A stretch of 23,989 bases of DNA. It comes from Azohydromonas lata NBRC 102462 (lineage in GTDB: Bacteria > Pseudomonadota > Gammaproteobacteria > Burkholderiales > Burkholderiaceae_C). Position 1 is the first letter of the stretch; each line of letters opens with the position of its first letter. A program made the position numbers and the translations under genes. Below the pieces are notes generated by a model. That model saw only the letters and a list, made by a program, of their open reading frames with translations, was not told where the DNA came from and did no database searches. The stretch covers positions 1-23,989 of the forward strand of contig CAMCTE010000012.1 in assembly GCA_945878385.1 (NCBI GenBank), written 5' to 3'. Shown piece by piece: positions 7,145 to 20,263 of this stretch.

Positions 7145-7930
7145 TCAGTTGGTTTCGTCTTCCTCGTTGGGCGGCGGGTTGCCGTCATAGACCAGGCTTC
7201 GCCGCCGCGTGAGGAACGCGTCCCGCACGAACGTGTACTTGTCGAGTGCGACGGTGTCGAGCATGCGGGTAAAAGGCAGTGCATCGGTGCGGGCATCGGT
7301 CAAGCGCAGCCCCAGCCAACCCCAACGCTGGGGCTCACGACTGGGGAAAACGGCAGAACTGTAGGCCTGATCCAAAGGAAACGCGGCGGTGTCGCGCAGG
7401 GTTGACGGCCCGAAGAAAGGCAGCACCACATAGGGGCCCGAAGGCACACCCCAGGCGGCCAAGGTCTGGCCGAAATCCTCGCTCTGGCGCTCGAGTCCTG
7501 CCTCGGTGGCCACATCCATCAGCCCGCCCAGACCCAACACGGTATTGATGCCCACCCGCATGGTCATCTCTGCAGCGCGCGTACCCTTGCCCTGCAACGC
7601 CAGGTTCACGGCCGACCACGCATCGGACACATTGCCCAAGGCATTGCCCACCCCGCTTCGGATGGGCTTGGGCACCACCGCCTCATAGCCTTCGGCCACG
7701 GGCTTGATGATGAAGTGATCCAGCGCACCATTGAACACGAACACCGCGCGATTGAAGCGCTCCCAGGGGTCCTTGGAGGGTGCTTCAGCACCGGCAGGCG
7801 GTTTGGCCTCGGCGGCCACCACGGCGCCTTGGCTCAGCACCAGGCCAAGAGCCACTGCCAGGCCCAAGGCGAAGCCGCGCAGATCCCTGCACGGGCGCTG
7901 GCCTGTCACCAATGAGAACGAGCCCCTCAT
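7145..7930 (-). CDS. mlaA: Outer-membrane phospholipid-asymmetry protein MlaA (VacJ)
   Basis: MlaA sits in the outer membrane and removes misplaced phospholipids from the outer leaflet, passing them to MlaC. The 261-residue product has a hydrophobic leader (about 19-40) and then the MlaA domain: DPWERFNRAVFVFNGALD (about 54-71), NALGNVSDAW, NLALQGKG, GLGGLMDVATEAGL, EDFGQTLAAWGVPSGPYVVLP and FFGPSTLRDT. The leader has no cysteine near its end; the only early cysteine, in GQRPC (Cys14), lies before the hydrophobic stretch. A normal MlaA lipobox is therefore not visible, and a signal peptidase I site near VVAA-EAK looks more likely. The ATG at 7930 overlaps the mlaD stop in an ATGA junction. 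Its position between mlaD and mlaC is a known betaproteobacterial arrangement. Confidence 0.95.
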   Translation of the reverse strand: MRGSFSLVTGQRPCRDLRGFALGLAVALGLVLSQGAVVAAEAKPPAGAEAPSKDPWERFNRAVFVFNGALDHFIIKPVAEGYEAVVPKPIRSGVGNALGNVSDAWSAVNLALQGKGTRAAEMTMRVGINTVLGLGGLMDVATEAGLERQSEDFGQTLAAWGVPSGPYVVLPFFGPSTLRDTAAFPLDQAYSSAVFPSREPQRWGWLGLRLTDARTDALPFTRMLDTVALDKYTFVRDAFLTRRRSLVYDGNPPPNEEDETN

Positions 7931-8400
7931 TTTGCAGGCCCCGAGCCGTCAGCGGCCTTGTTGAACAGGAACTGCCCGATGAGGTTTTCAAGGATCACGG
8001 CCGACTGCGTGGACGAGATCACATCACCGGCGGCCAGCACCTTGTCTTCAGCGCCCGGCTCAATGCCGATGAACTGGTCACCCAACAGGCCCGAGGTGAG
8101 GATCTTGGCTGAGGAATCGCGCGGGAACTTCACGCCCGGGTCCATCTCCATGGTCACCACGCCTTGGAAGGTCGTGGGGTCCAACCCGATCGTCTTGACA
8201 CGGCCCACCGTCACACCCGCGCTGCGCACCGGCGCGCGCGGCTTGAGGCCGCCAATGTTGTCGAACTTCGCCGTCACCGTGTAGCCCTTGCGCTCCCCGA
8301 AGCTGGCCAGGTTGGCCGCCTTGAGCGAAAGGAACAACAGCCCGGCCAGGCCCAGCAGCACAAAGCAGCCGACCATCACCTCAATGCCCTTCTTGTTCAT
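7927..8400 (-). CDS. mlaD: MCE-domain phospholipid-binding protein MlaD
   Basis: MlaD is anchored in the inner membrane and forms the hexameric MCE ring of the Mla transporter. The 157-residue protein has one N-terminal membrane helix (about 6-25, MVGCFVLLGLAGLLFLSL) and then an MCE domain (about 38-116) with FDNIGGLKPRAPVRSAGVTVG and SGLLGDQFIGIEPG. The C-terminal stretch AVILENLIGQFLFNKA resembles the helix that lines the ring pore. The ATG at 8400 begins MNKKGIEV, the typical start; the frame is open for 12 more codons upstream without family similarity. The gene follows mlaE by 32 nt and overlaps mlaA by 4 nt (ATGA). Confidence 0.95.
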   Translation of the reverse strand: MNKKGIEVMVGCFVLLGLAGLLFLSLKAANLASFGERKGYTVTAKFDNIGGLKPRAPVRSAGVTVGRVKTIGLDPTTFQGVVTMEMDPGVKFPRDSSAKILTSGLLGDQFIGIEPGAEDKVLAAGDVISSTQSAVILENLIGQFLFNKAADGSGPAK

Positions 8401-8432
8401 TCTTCCATCCCCATGCGCCCGGGCCCTAAGCC

Positions 8433-9227
8433 TCAAGGCGTCGAAAACATCAAGGCGGTGAGCACGAAGTCCATGCCCAACACCGACAGCGACGAGATCA
8501 CGACCGTGCGCGTGGTGGCGTAGGCCACCCCCTCGGGCGTGGCCTGCGTCTCATGGCCCTGGTAAAGCGCCACGGCCGTGCAGATCACACCGAACACGAA
8601 ACTCTTGGCAATGCCATTTCCCACATCGCGCCACACATCCACGCGCGATTGCATCAACGACCAGAAGTTGCCCGCATCCAAACCAATCAGGCCGACCGCC
8701 ACCGCCCAGGCCCCCAGGATGCCGATGGCGGAAAACAAGCCTGCCAAGAGCGGCATGGAGATCACGCCGGCAATGAATCGCGGCGCCAACACGCGACTGC
8801 GCGGGTCCACTGCCATCATTTCCATGGCTGATAGTTGCTCACCGGCCTTCATGAGGCCGATCTCGGCCGTCAGCGAGGTGCCCGCCCGGCCCGCAAACAG
8901 GAGTGCGGCCACCACCGGCCCCAGTTCCCTCACCAGGGCGAGGTTCACGATCAGGCCCAGGGATTCGGTGGCGCCGTAGGTCACCAGCGCGTAGTACATC
9001 TGCAGCGCCAGTACGAAGCCCACGGCCAAGCCCGAAGCCAGGATGATCACCAGCGACAGGTTGCCGATGGCGTGGATCTGATTGACCACCAGCCCAAACC
9101 GCCGCAGCGCCGCAGGGCAATGCCACAGCAGGTCGCGAAAGAAGAAGGCCGCGTGGCCAAAGCCCTGCAGAACCTTCAAGGCCACGGTGCCCAACTTCTG
9201 CAGGCCCGATACCGCCCTGTCCATCAT
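8433..9227 (-). CDS. mlaE: Phospholipid ABC transporter permease MlaE
   Basis: MlaE is the inner-membrane permease of the MlaFEDB complex. The 264-residue product is of normal length, with an N-terminal amphipathic region and several membrane helices (for example LSLVIILASGLAVGFVLALQ and MPLLAGLFSAIGILGAWAV). Family motifs include LVRELGPVVAALLFAGRAG followed by AEIGLMKAGEQLSAMEMM. The start has two adjacent ATGs (9227 and 9224); the first gives a 4-nt ATGA overlap with the mlaF stop and has GGAG 7 nt upstream. Translation is probably coupled to mlaF. Confidence 0.96.
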   Translation of the reverse strand: MMDRAVSGLQKLGTVALKVLQGFGHAAFFFRDLLWHCPAALRRFGLVVNQIHAIGNLSLVIILASGLAVGFVLALQMYYALVTYGATESLGLIVNLALVRELGPVVAALLFAGRAGTSLTAEIGLMKAGEQLSAMEMMAVDPRSRVLAPRFIAGVISMPLLAGLFSAIGILGAWAVAVGLIGLDAGNFWSLMQSRVDVWRDVGNGIAKSFVFGVICTAVALYQGHETQATPEGVAYATTRTVVISSLSVLGMDFVLTALMFSTP

Positions 9228-10033
9228 GCGCCCACTCCGAAGTCGACTTCCATGCTCGGCGCCGGGTAGTGGAACTTCACCGGACCATCGGGCTCACCGC
9301 GCACGAACTGGCGCACCTCGGGGTCGGTGGAGCCCATCAGTTCAGCAGGCGTACCCTGCGCTACGATGCGCCCCCCATTGGCCAACAGCACCACATGGTC
9401 GCTGATGGACATGCATTCGGGCACATCATGCGACACCACCAGCGAGGTAGAGCCGGTGATGTCATTGAGCTTGCGGATCAAGTTGGCCGCCACACCCATT
9501 GAAATCAAATCCAGCCCGGCGAAGGGCTCGTCGTACATGATCAATTCCGGATCCAGCGCAATGGCACGCGCCAAGGCAATCCGGCGGGCCATGCCACCCG
9601 AAACCTCGGAAATCTTCAAGCCAGCCGCTCCCCGCAAGCCCACCGCATGCAGCTTGAGCAACACGATGTCGCGGATCAGTGCTTCAGGCAGGCCGGAATG
9701 CTCCCGCAAGGGGAAGGCCACATTCTCAAAAACTGTGAGGTCGGTGAACAGCGCGCCGAACTGGAACAGCATGCCCATGCGCCGGCGCAGGCGCAGCAAC
9801 TGGTCGCGGTCGCGCGCGTTGACCACTTCGCCGTCGAACACCACCCGGCCGCGGTTGGCCCCATGGATGCCACCGATCAGGCGCAGCAGCGTGGTTTTGC
9901 CGCAGCCTGAACCACCCAGAATGGCCGTGACCTTGCCGCGCGGAAAGCGCAGCGTGACGTCATTCAGGATCAGACGGCTCGCGTCGTACCCGAAACTGAC
10001 ATGGTCGATTTCGATCAGGGCATCGGTCACCAA
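9224..10033 (-). CDS. mlaF: Phospholipid ABC transporter ATPase MlaF
   Basis: MlaF is the cytoplasmic ATPase that powers the Mla phospholipid transporter. The 269-residue sequence has Walker A GGSGCGKTT (40-48), a Q-loop at Gln91 (MGMLFQFGALF), the ABC signature in ISEVSGGMARR (141-151), Walker B LIMYDEP (164-170) and the switch His202 in SHD. The start is uncertain: no ATG is available at the conserved N-terminus, and either TTG at 10033 or the next codon GTG at 10030 could serve, with only a weak GAGA-type ribosome site upstream. This is the first gene of the mla operon. The upstream 103-bp gap holds the gltBD terminator and then a short dyad, so mlaF likely has its own promoter, which I could not place with confidence. 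Confidence 0.95.
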   Translation of the reverse strand: MVTDALIEIDHVSFGYDASRLILNDVTLRFPRGKVTAILGGSGCGKTTLLRLIGGIHGANRGRVVFDGEVVNARDRDQLLRLRRRMGMLFQFGALFTDLTVFENVAFPLREHSGLPEALIRDIVLLKLHAVGLRGAAGLKISEVSGGMARRIALARAIALDPELIMYDEPFAGLDLISMGVAANLIRKLNDITGSTSLVVSHDVPECMSISDHVVLLANGGRIVAQGTPAELMGSTDPEVRQFVRGEPDGPVKFHYPAPSMEVDFGVGA

Positions 10034-10056
10034 GGCGTCGTCGTCTCAGAAGGCAA

Positions 10057-10070
10057 ACACAACATTGTGT
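10057..10070. promoter_or_regulatory. Inverted repeat upstream of mlaF
   Basis: ACACAA (10057-10062) and TTGTGT (10065-10070) form a dyad with a 2-nt spacer, 24 bp upstream of the mlaF start and downstream of the gltBD terminator. It could be an operator near the mla promoter. No known regulator motif is recognised and chance is possible. Confidence 0.25.
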
Positions 10071-10080
10071 CATGAGGCCC

Positions 10081-10104
10081 GAAAAAGTTCCGGGTTTCCC
10101 CGGA
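10081..10104 (-). terminator. Intrinsic terminator after gltD
   Basis: On the minus strand TCCGGG, loop GAAA and CCCGGA form a 6-bp GC-rich stem with a stable GNRA-type tetraloop, followed at once by ACTTTTTC. The hairpin lies 33-48 nt after the gltD stop. This is the clearest intrinsic terminator in the window and separates gltBD from the mla operon. Confidence 0.72.
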
Positions 10105-10136
10105 TAGGCCTCGCCCACCTCCTGAGATGAGTACGC

Positions 10137-11624
<1,488 letters not shown>

Positions 11625-11657
11625 GATCAATCCTTCGTATCCTTGATGTGTCGGTGT

Positions 11658-11695
11658 GGGGCTGCAACGCCGTATTGCGCTTTGGGCTCAGCCCC
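11658..11695 (-). promoter_or_regulatory. Stem-loop in the gltB-gltD spacer
   Basis: On the minus strand GGGGCTG begins directly after the gltB stop and pairs with CAGCCCC 24 nt later; an inner AGCGC/GCGTT pairing is also possible. No T-run follows, so it is not a standard terminator. It may slow mRNA decay, mark a processing site or adjust GltB:GltD ratio; function is inference. Confidence 0.4.
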
Positions 11696-16426
<4,731 letters not shown>

Positions 16427-16442
16427 GCGTTGCGCTCCATCA

Positions 16443-16458
16443 TGCGGGTAACCCCGCA
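16443..16458 (-). promoter_or_regulatory. Small hairpin in the gltB leader
   Basis: TGCGGG, TAAC and CCCGCA form a 6-bp stem with a 4-nt loop just upstream of the GGAG of gltB (17-32 nt before the ATG). It could influence translation initiation or mRNA stability. There is no T-run, so it is not a terminator. Confidence 0.35.
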
Positions 16459-16485
16459 AGGATACGATACACGAGAATTAAAAAA

Positions 16486-16552
16486 ATGGGGTCAGAGTCA
16501 TTTTATTTGCGAACAATTCAGTTCAGCGAAATAATGGGGACAGAGTGCTTTC
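16486..16552. repeat. Pair of RAYT-associated direct repeats
   Basis: ATGGGGTCAGAGT (16486-16498) and ATGGGGACAGAGT (16534-16546) match at 12 of 13 positions, are 48 bp apart, and are each followed by a T-rich triplet. Between them TTATTTGCG and CGAAATAA form an imperfect inverted pair. From general experience, GGGGTCAGAGT/GGGGACAGA-type motifs often accompany REP-associated tyrosine transposases in proteobacteria, and such a transposase lies next door. The AT-rich block also lies where the gltB promoter is expected. No further copies were noticed elsewhere in the window. Confidence 0.55.
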
Positions 16553-16586
16553 TCGGCGCTTCCTCAATACGCCCGTGCCCGTCAAA

Positions 16587-16607
16587 AGGTTCGGCCGGGC
16601 CCGGCCG
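16587..16607 (-). terminator. Possible terminator after the RAYT gene
   Basis: CGGCCGGGCCCGGCCG (16592-16607) is a perfect 16-bp palindrome, 3 nt past the transposase stop. On the minus strand it can fold as CGGCCG, loop GGCC, CGGCCG and is followed by AACCTTTTG, a short T-tract. It could end the pil-aro-dgt-RAYT transcript. The T-tract is weak and offset, so a REP-like palindrome is an alternative. Confidence 0.4.
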
Positions 16608-16610
16608 TGC

Positions 16611-17360
16611 TCAAGGCGAACCCATCGCTCCGCTGCCACCTTCTCCGCCGCCGTCTTCGCGCTCTTCGCCTGGCACCACCTTGCGGGGCCGCCCCCGCCG
16701 CCTGGGCACCAGCGGCCGCTCTGCCATCACCGGCTGGGTCTGCATGAACTCCGGCGTGCACAGCGCCCACCCCTTGAGGGCCGCTTCGGTGATGCGCGTC
16801 ACCTCGCGCTCCGAGGCACCCGCTTCCAACAGGTCGCGGTAACGGCGCTCCCGCTCAAACGGGGTGTTGCCCAGCGCCCAGTAAGCCGGGTGGTCGCTCA
16901 CCAAACGGTCCTGTCGCAGGCCCAGGTGGTGCGCCGCACTCGACCATGGCCACTCCTGCGCCTCACTCACCAGGCCGGCACGCACCGGATTGAGCTCGAT
17001 GTAGCGCACACAGGCCAGGAAATAGGGGTCGGTTTCCACCGGCGAACACTTGTAGCGCCCCTCCCACAGCGTGCCGCTGCGGTGGTGTACAGCGTTGTGA
17101 GCGCACACATACCGCCTACCGAGGGCTTGCATCATGCGGCTGAGCGCCTCCGCCGTGGGCGGTGTGACCAGCAGATGGAAGTGGTTGTCCATCAGCACAT
17201 AGGCCTGCAGCGTCACGCCATAGGCCTCCAGGCATTCGGCCAGGATGTCGCGCCAAGCGCGGCGGTCTGCATCGCCGCGAACGATGGCCTGCCGGTTGTT
17301 GCCCCGCTGGATCACATGGTGGGGCCAGCCGGGCAACACCAAACGGGGCAATCGGGCCAT
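16611..17360 (-). CDS. REP-associated tyrosine transposase (RAYT, Y1 family)
   Basis: A single-strand HUH endonuclease related to IS200/IS605 TnpA; RAYTs act on short palindromic repeats and are often single-copy, domesticated genes. The 249-residue product begins MARLPRLVLPGWPHHVIQRG, the usual RAYT N-terminus. The HUH motif is NHFHLL (His60, His62), the likely catalytic tyrosine is Tyr84 in GRRYVCAHN, and GTLWEGRYK (96-104) and RYIELNPVRAGLV (119-131) are family hallmarks. All key residues are intact. The C-terminus adds PRRRGRPRK (about 219-227), an AT-hook-like motif, and then a Gly/Glu-rich tail. The ATG at 17360 shares one base with the dgt stop (TGATG) and lacks a clear ribosome site, so translation may depend on reinitiation after dgt. 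A pair of likely target-type repeats lies beyond its 3' end. Confidence 0.92.
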   Translation of the reverse strand: MARLPRLVLPGWPHHVIQRGNNRQAIVRGDADRRAWRDILAECLEAYGVTLQAYVLMDNHFHLLVTPPTAEALSRMMQALGRRYVCAHNAVHHRSGTLWEGRYKCSPVETDPYFLACVRYIELNPVRAGLVSEAQEWPWSSAAHHLGLRQDRLVSDHPAYWALGNTPFERERRYRDLLEAGASEREVTRITEAALKGWALCTPEFMQTQPVMAERPLVPRRRGRPRKVVPGEEREDGGGEGGSGAMGSP

Positions 17361-18559
17361 CAGGTGAACAGGCGCCGCCCTGTCAGGCGCTGGTGCTCGC
17401 GCATGGCGAACCGGTCTGTCATGCCGGCCACATAGTCGGCCACCGTTCGGTGCACGCCCGGCCGCCCTGCATGCTCGGCCGGCATTTCGGAGGGTTGTTG
17501 GGCATAGGCCATGAAGAGATCGCGCACCACCGTCTTGCCGCGCTCGGTCTGCGCCACCACCTGGGGATGCCGATACAGGGCCCGAAACAGGAACCGTTTG
17601 AGTTGCGTAATCGCGCGGCGCATCTCTGGGCTGAAAGCCACCAGGGCCTTTCCCTGCCGGGCCTCCGTTGAATCGGCAGGCCGCGCCTGCGCCAGTGCCG
17701 CAGCCGTGGTCGCAATCAAATCGTGCACCTGGGCCGACAACATCCGGCGCAGCACCTCGGACAGCAGCCGCCTGCGGCCCAGGCCCGGCAGGTGGGGATG
17801 GTCGCGCACAGCCAGATCATGGAAGCGACGCACCAATTCCAGATCCATCAACTGTTCCAGCGTGATCAGGCCCGAGCGCACACCATCGTCCACATCGTGG
17901 GCGTTGTAGGCAATCTCGTCGGCCAGGTTGCACAACTGTGCCTCCAGGCTCGGCTGCCATCCCGCCACAAAGCGATGGGCCACCCCGCAAGGCTCCAAGG
18001 TCTCCATGTGCCGGGCCACGCGCAGTGAGCAGTGCTTGAGGATCCCCTCCCGCGTCTCGAAACACAGGTTCAATCCGTCAAATGCAGGGTAGCGCTGCTC
18101 CAGCACATCCACCACCCGCAGGCTCTGCAGGTTGTGCTCAAACCCGCCGTGGCCGCGCATGCACGCATCAAGCGCGTCCTGCCCCGCGTGGCCAAACGGG
18201 GTGTGGCCCAGGTCGTGCGCCAATGCCAGGGCCTCCACCAGGTCTTCATGCAGCCCCAGGCTTCGCGCCATGGATCGGCCCAACTGCGCTACCTCCAGGC
18301 TGTGTGTCAGGCGCGTGCGAAACAGGTCGCCCTCATGGTTGAGGAATACCTGCGTCTTGTAAACCAACCGACGAAATGCCGTGCTGTGCACGATGCGGTC
18401 GCGGTCCCGCTGATAGGGGTTGCGGTCGGGGGCCGGCGGCTCGGGCATCTTGCGCCCACGAGAACCCTTTGGGTGGCTGGCATAGGGCGCCAAGCCGCCT
18501 GCATGGGCTGCGGGCTGCACCGGCACCGCGGACCACAACCCAACCTGTGCCTTGGTCAT
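17360..18559 (-). CDS. dgt: dGTPase-like deoxynucleotide triphosphohydrolase
   Basis: An HD-domain enzyme expected to hydrolyse dGTP or other dNTPs to the nucleoside and triphosphate. The 399-residue protein has the N-terminal RDRDRIVHSTAFRRLVYKTQVF motif region (about 51-72), the first metal histidine in RTRLTHSLEVA (His86), the HD pair in ALAHDLGHTPFGHAG (His115-Asp116), and the later ADEIAYNAHDVDDG with the fourth metal ligand. The start is uncertain: ATGs lie at 18586, 18574 and 18559. I chose 18559 because AAGG lies 5 nt upstream; 18574 would start one nt after the aroB stop. The gene follows aroB within the pil-aro operon, a common betaproteobacterial order, and its stop overlaps the RAYT start by one base. 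Which dNTP it prefers is not evident. Confidence 0.93.
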   Translation of the reverse strand: MTKAQVGLWSAVPVQPAAHAGGLAPYASHPKGSRGRKMPEPPAPDRNPYQRDRDRIVHSTAFRRLVYKTQVFLNHEGDLFRTRLTHSLEVAQLGRSMARSLGLHEDLVEALALAHDLGHTPFGHAGQDALDACMRGHGGFEHNLQSLRVVDVLEQRYPAFDGLNLCFETREGILKHCSLRVARHMETLEPCGVAHRFVAGWQPSLEAQLCNLADEIAYNAHDVDDGVRSGLITLEQLMDLELVRRFHDLAVRDHPHLPGLGRRRLLSEVLRRMLSAQVHDLIATTAAALAQARPADSTEARQGKALVAFSPEMRRAITQLKRFLFRALYRHPQVVAQTERGKTVVRDLFMAYAQQPSEMPAEHAGRPGVHRTVADYVAGMTDRFAMREHQRLTGRRLFT

Positions 18560-18575
18560 CTCCGCCTTGCGCATG

Positions 18576-19673
18576 TCAACCCGCATGCGCGGCAATCACC
18601 TCGCCTACCAGCGCATCAGGCGCACCGCGCAACCCTGCACGCCCCAAGGACTCGATCACCACGAACCGAATCTCGCCATCCTGGGCCTTCTTGTCCACGC
18701 GCATGAGTTCCAGGTACCGCGGTACACCCAAGTCAGGCCCGCGCACCGGCAAACCCGCTCGCTGGGCCACATCACGCAATCGTTGCACGAACCCAGCCGG
18801 CATCAGCCCCAAGCGATGCGACAACTCTGCAGCCATCACCATGCCGCAGCCCACCGCCTCGCCATGCAGCCATTCCCCGTAACCCAAGCCCGCCTCGATT
18901 GCATGCCCGAAGGTGTGCCCAAAATTCAGGATGGCGCGCAGCCCACCCTCGCGCTCATCCTGCCCCACGACCCATGCCTTGATCTCGCAGGAACGCCGCA
19001 CCGCATGCGCCAGCGCCGCAGGGTCGCGGGCCATCAGCGCCGGCAGGTTCGCTTCAATCCAGTCAAGGAATGGCGCATCGGCAATCGGCCCGTACTTGAT
19101 CACTTCGGCCAGCCCCGCGCTGTATTCGCGGTCAGGCAGCGTACGCAACACATCAAGGTCGCACAACACTCTTTGGGGCTGGTAAAAAGCCCCAATCATG
19201 TTCTTGCCCATGGGATGGTTGACCGCAGTCTTGCCACCCACCGAGGAATCCACCTGCGCCAGCAGCGTGGTGGGCAGTTGCACGAAGGGCACCCCGCGCA
19301 TGTAGCAAGCCGCCGCAAAACCGGTCAGGTCGCCAATCACGCCCCCGCCCAGAGCGAACAGCACGGTGCGACGGTCGCAGGCCTGCCCCAGCAGATGATC
19401 GAACACGGTGTTCAGGCTGTGCCAATCCTTGTGCTCTTCCCCATCAGGCAGCACCACATCCACCACACGCGTGTAATGCACCTGAAGCATCTGCCGCACG
19501 CGCGCCAGGTACAGGGGCGCCACGGTGACATTGGTCACCACCACCGCCGTGGATGCCCTCGGAAGCCCCTCCCACGCAACCGGGTCGGTCAGCAGGCCGC
19601 TGCCGATGTGGATCGGATAAGAACGCTCACCGAGTTCGATGGGAACGGTGTGGGAGGCTGCAGCGGGGCTCAT
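18576..19673 (-). CDS. aroB: 3-dehydroquinate synthase
   Basis: Converts DAHP to 3-dehydroquinate, the second step of the shikimate pathway, in the cytoplasm with NAD+ and a divalent metal. The 365-residue length is normal. NAD-binding GGGVIGDLTGFAA (109-121), PTTLLAQVDSSVGGKT (134-149), and the metal ligands Glu190 (LAEVIKYG), His253 (NFGHTFGH) and His270 (LHGEAV) are all present; each is offset by six from the E. coli enzyme. The ATG at 19673 lies 9 nt after the aroK stop, with only a GGGG directly before it, so coupling with aroK is likely. dgt follows immediately. Confidence 0.97.
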   Translation of the reverse strand: MSPAAASHTVPIELGERSYPIHIGSGLLTDPVAWEGLPRASTAVVVTNVTVAPLYLARVRQMLQVHYTRVVDVVLPDGEEHKDWHSLNTVFDHLLGQACDRRTVLFALGGGVIGDLTGFAAACYMRGVPFVQLPTTLLAQVDSSVGGKTAVNHPMGKNMIGAFYQPQRVLCDLDVLRTLPDREYSAGLAEVIKYGPIADAPFLDWIEANLPALMARDPAALAHAVRRSCEIKAWVVGQDEREGGLRAILNFGHTFGHAIEAGLGYGEWLHGEAVGCGMVMAAELSHRLGLMPAGFVQRLRDVAQRAGLPVRGPDLGVPRYLELMRVDKKAQDGEIRFVVIESLGRAGLRGAPDALVGEVIAAHAG

Positions 19674-19682
19674 CCCCGCAGT

Positions 19683-20255
19683 TTACGGCGCGCCCCCTTG
19701 CAGCGGATCCACTGGGGAGGGCACCCGAGAGGGGTCCACCCGCCCGGCAAGTTCCAACTGCATCAGGATCATCCCAGCCAGACCCTGCACCGAGGGGCGG
19801 CCCGTCTCAATCACGAAGTGCGACACGCGCCGGTAGAGCGGGTCACGCTCACGGAACAATTCGCGCAGTTTGCGCAAGGGGTCGTCCACCTGCAGCAGGG
19901 GTCGCTGCCGGTCATGACGAAGCCGCCGGTGCAACTCTTCGGGCGTCGAGCGCAGGTACACCACCGTGCAATGGTCGTGCAACGCCCGGCGGTTTTCTTC
20001 GCGCAACACAGCGCCGCCACCGGTGGCCAGCACCATGGGCCGCCCGTTGGCCAATTCGGCAATGACGGCCTGCTCCACATCCCGGAACGCCGCCTCGCCC
20101 TGCGCGGCGAAGAAGTCCCGGATGTTCATGCCCAGGCGCTGCTCGATTTCGTGGTCGGCATCCATGAAGGGCAGGTCGAGCTGTTTGGCAAGCAAGCGAC
20201 CCACGGTCGTCTTGCCTGCGCCCGGCATGGCCACCAGGGCCAGACTCAATGCCAT
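19683..20255 (-). CDS. aroK: Shikimate kinase
   Basis: Phosphorylates shikimate at the 3-hydroxyl with ATP, the fifth step of the shikimate pathway. The 190-residue product has the P-loop MPGAGKTT (10-17), the shikimate-binding aspartate in FMDADHEIE (30-38), an Arg in FRDVE (Arg58), the GGG loop (79-81) and the lid arginines around RHDRQRPLL (113-121). It runs slightly past the usual 170-180 residues with a Pro-rich C-terminal tail. ATG 20255 has AGGGAT about 6 nt upstream. It lies 8 nt after the pilQ stop, the usual pilQ-aroK-aroB arrangement. Confidence 0.96.
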   Translation of the reverse strand: MALSLALVAMPGAGKTTVGRLLAKQLDLPFMDADHEIEQRLGMNIRDFFAAQGEAAFRDVEQAVIAELANGRPMVLATGGGAVLREENRRALHDHCTVVYLRSTPEELHRRLRHDRQRPLLQVDDPLRKLRELFRERDPLYRRVSHFVIETGRPSVQGLAGMILMQLELAGRVDPSRVPSPVDPLQGGAP

Positions 20256-20263
20256 CGAAATCC

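Noticed and set aside
16427..16610. Complete insertion sequence around the RAYT
   Set aside because: Repeats are seen only on the gltB side; the other end of the RAYT overlaps dgt, so no terminal repeats or target duplications can be defined.
16545..17435. Plus-strand open frame of 296 codons over the RAYT gene
   Set aside because: The RAYT on the minus strand has complete HUH and tyrosine motifs; the opposite frame is Arg/His/Pro-rich and unrecognisable.
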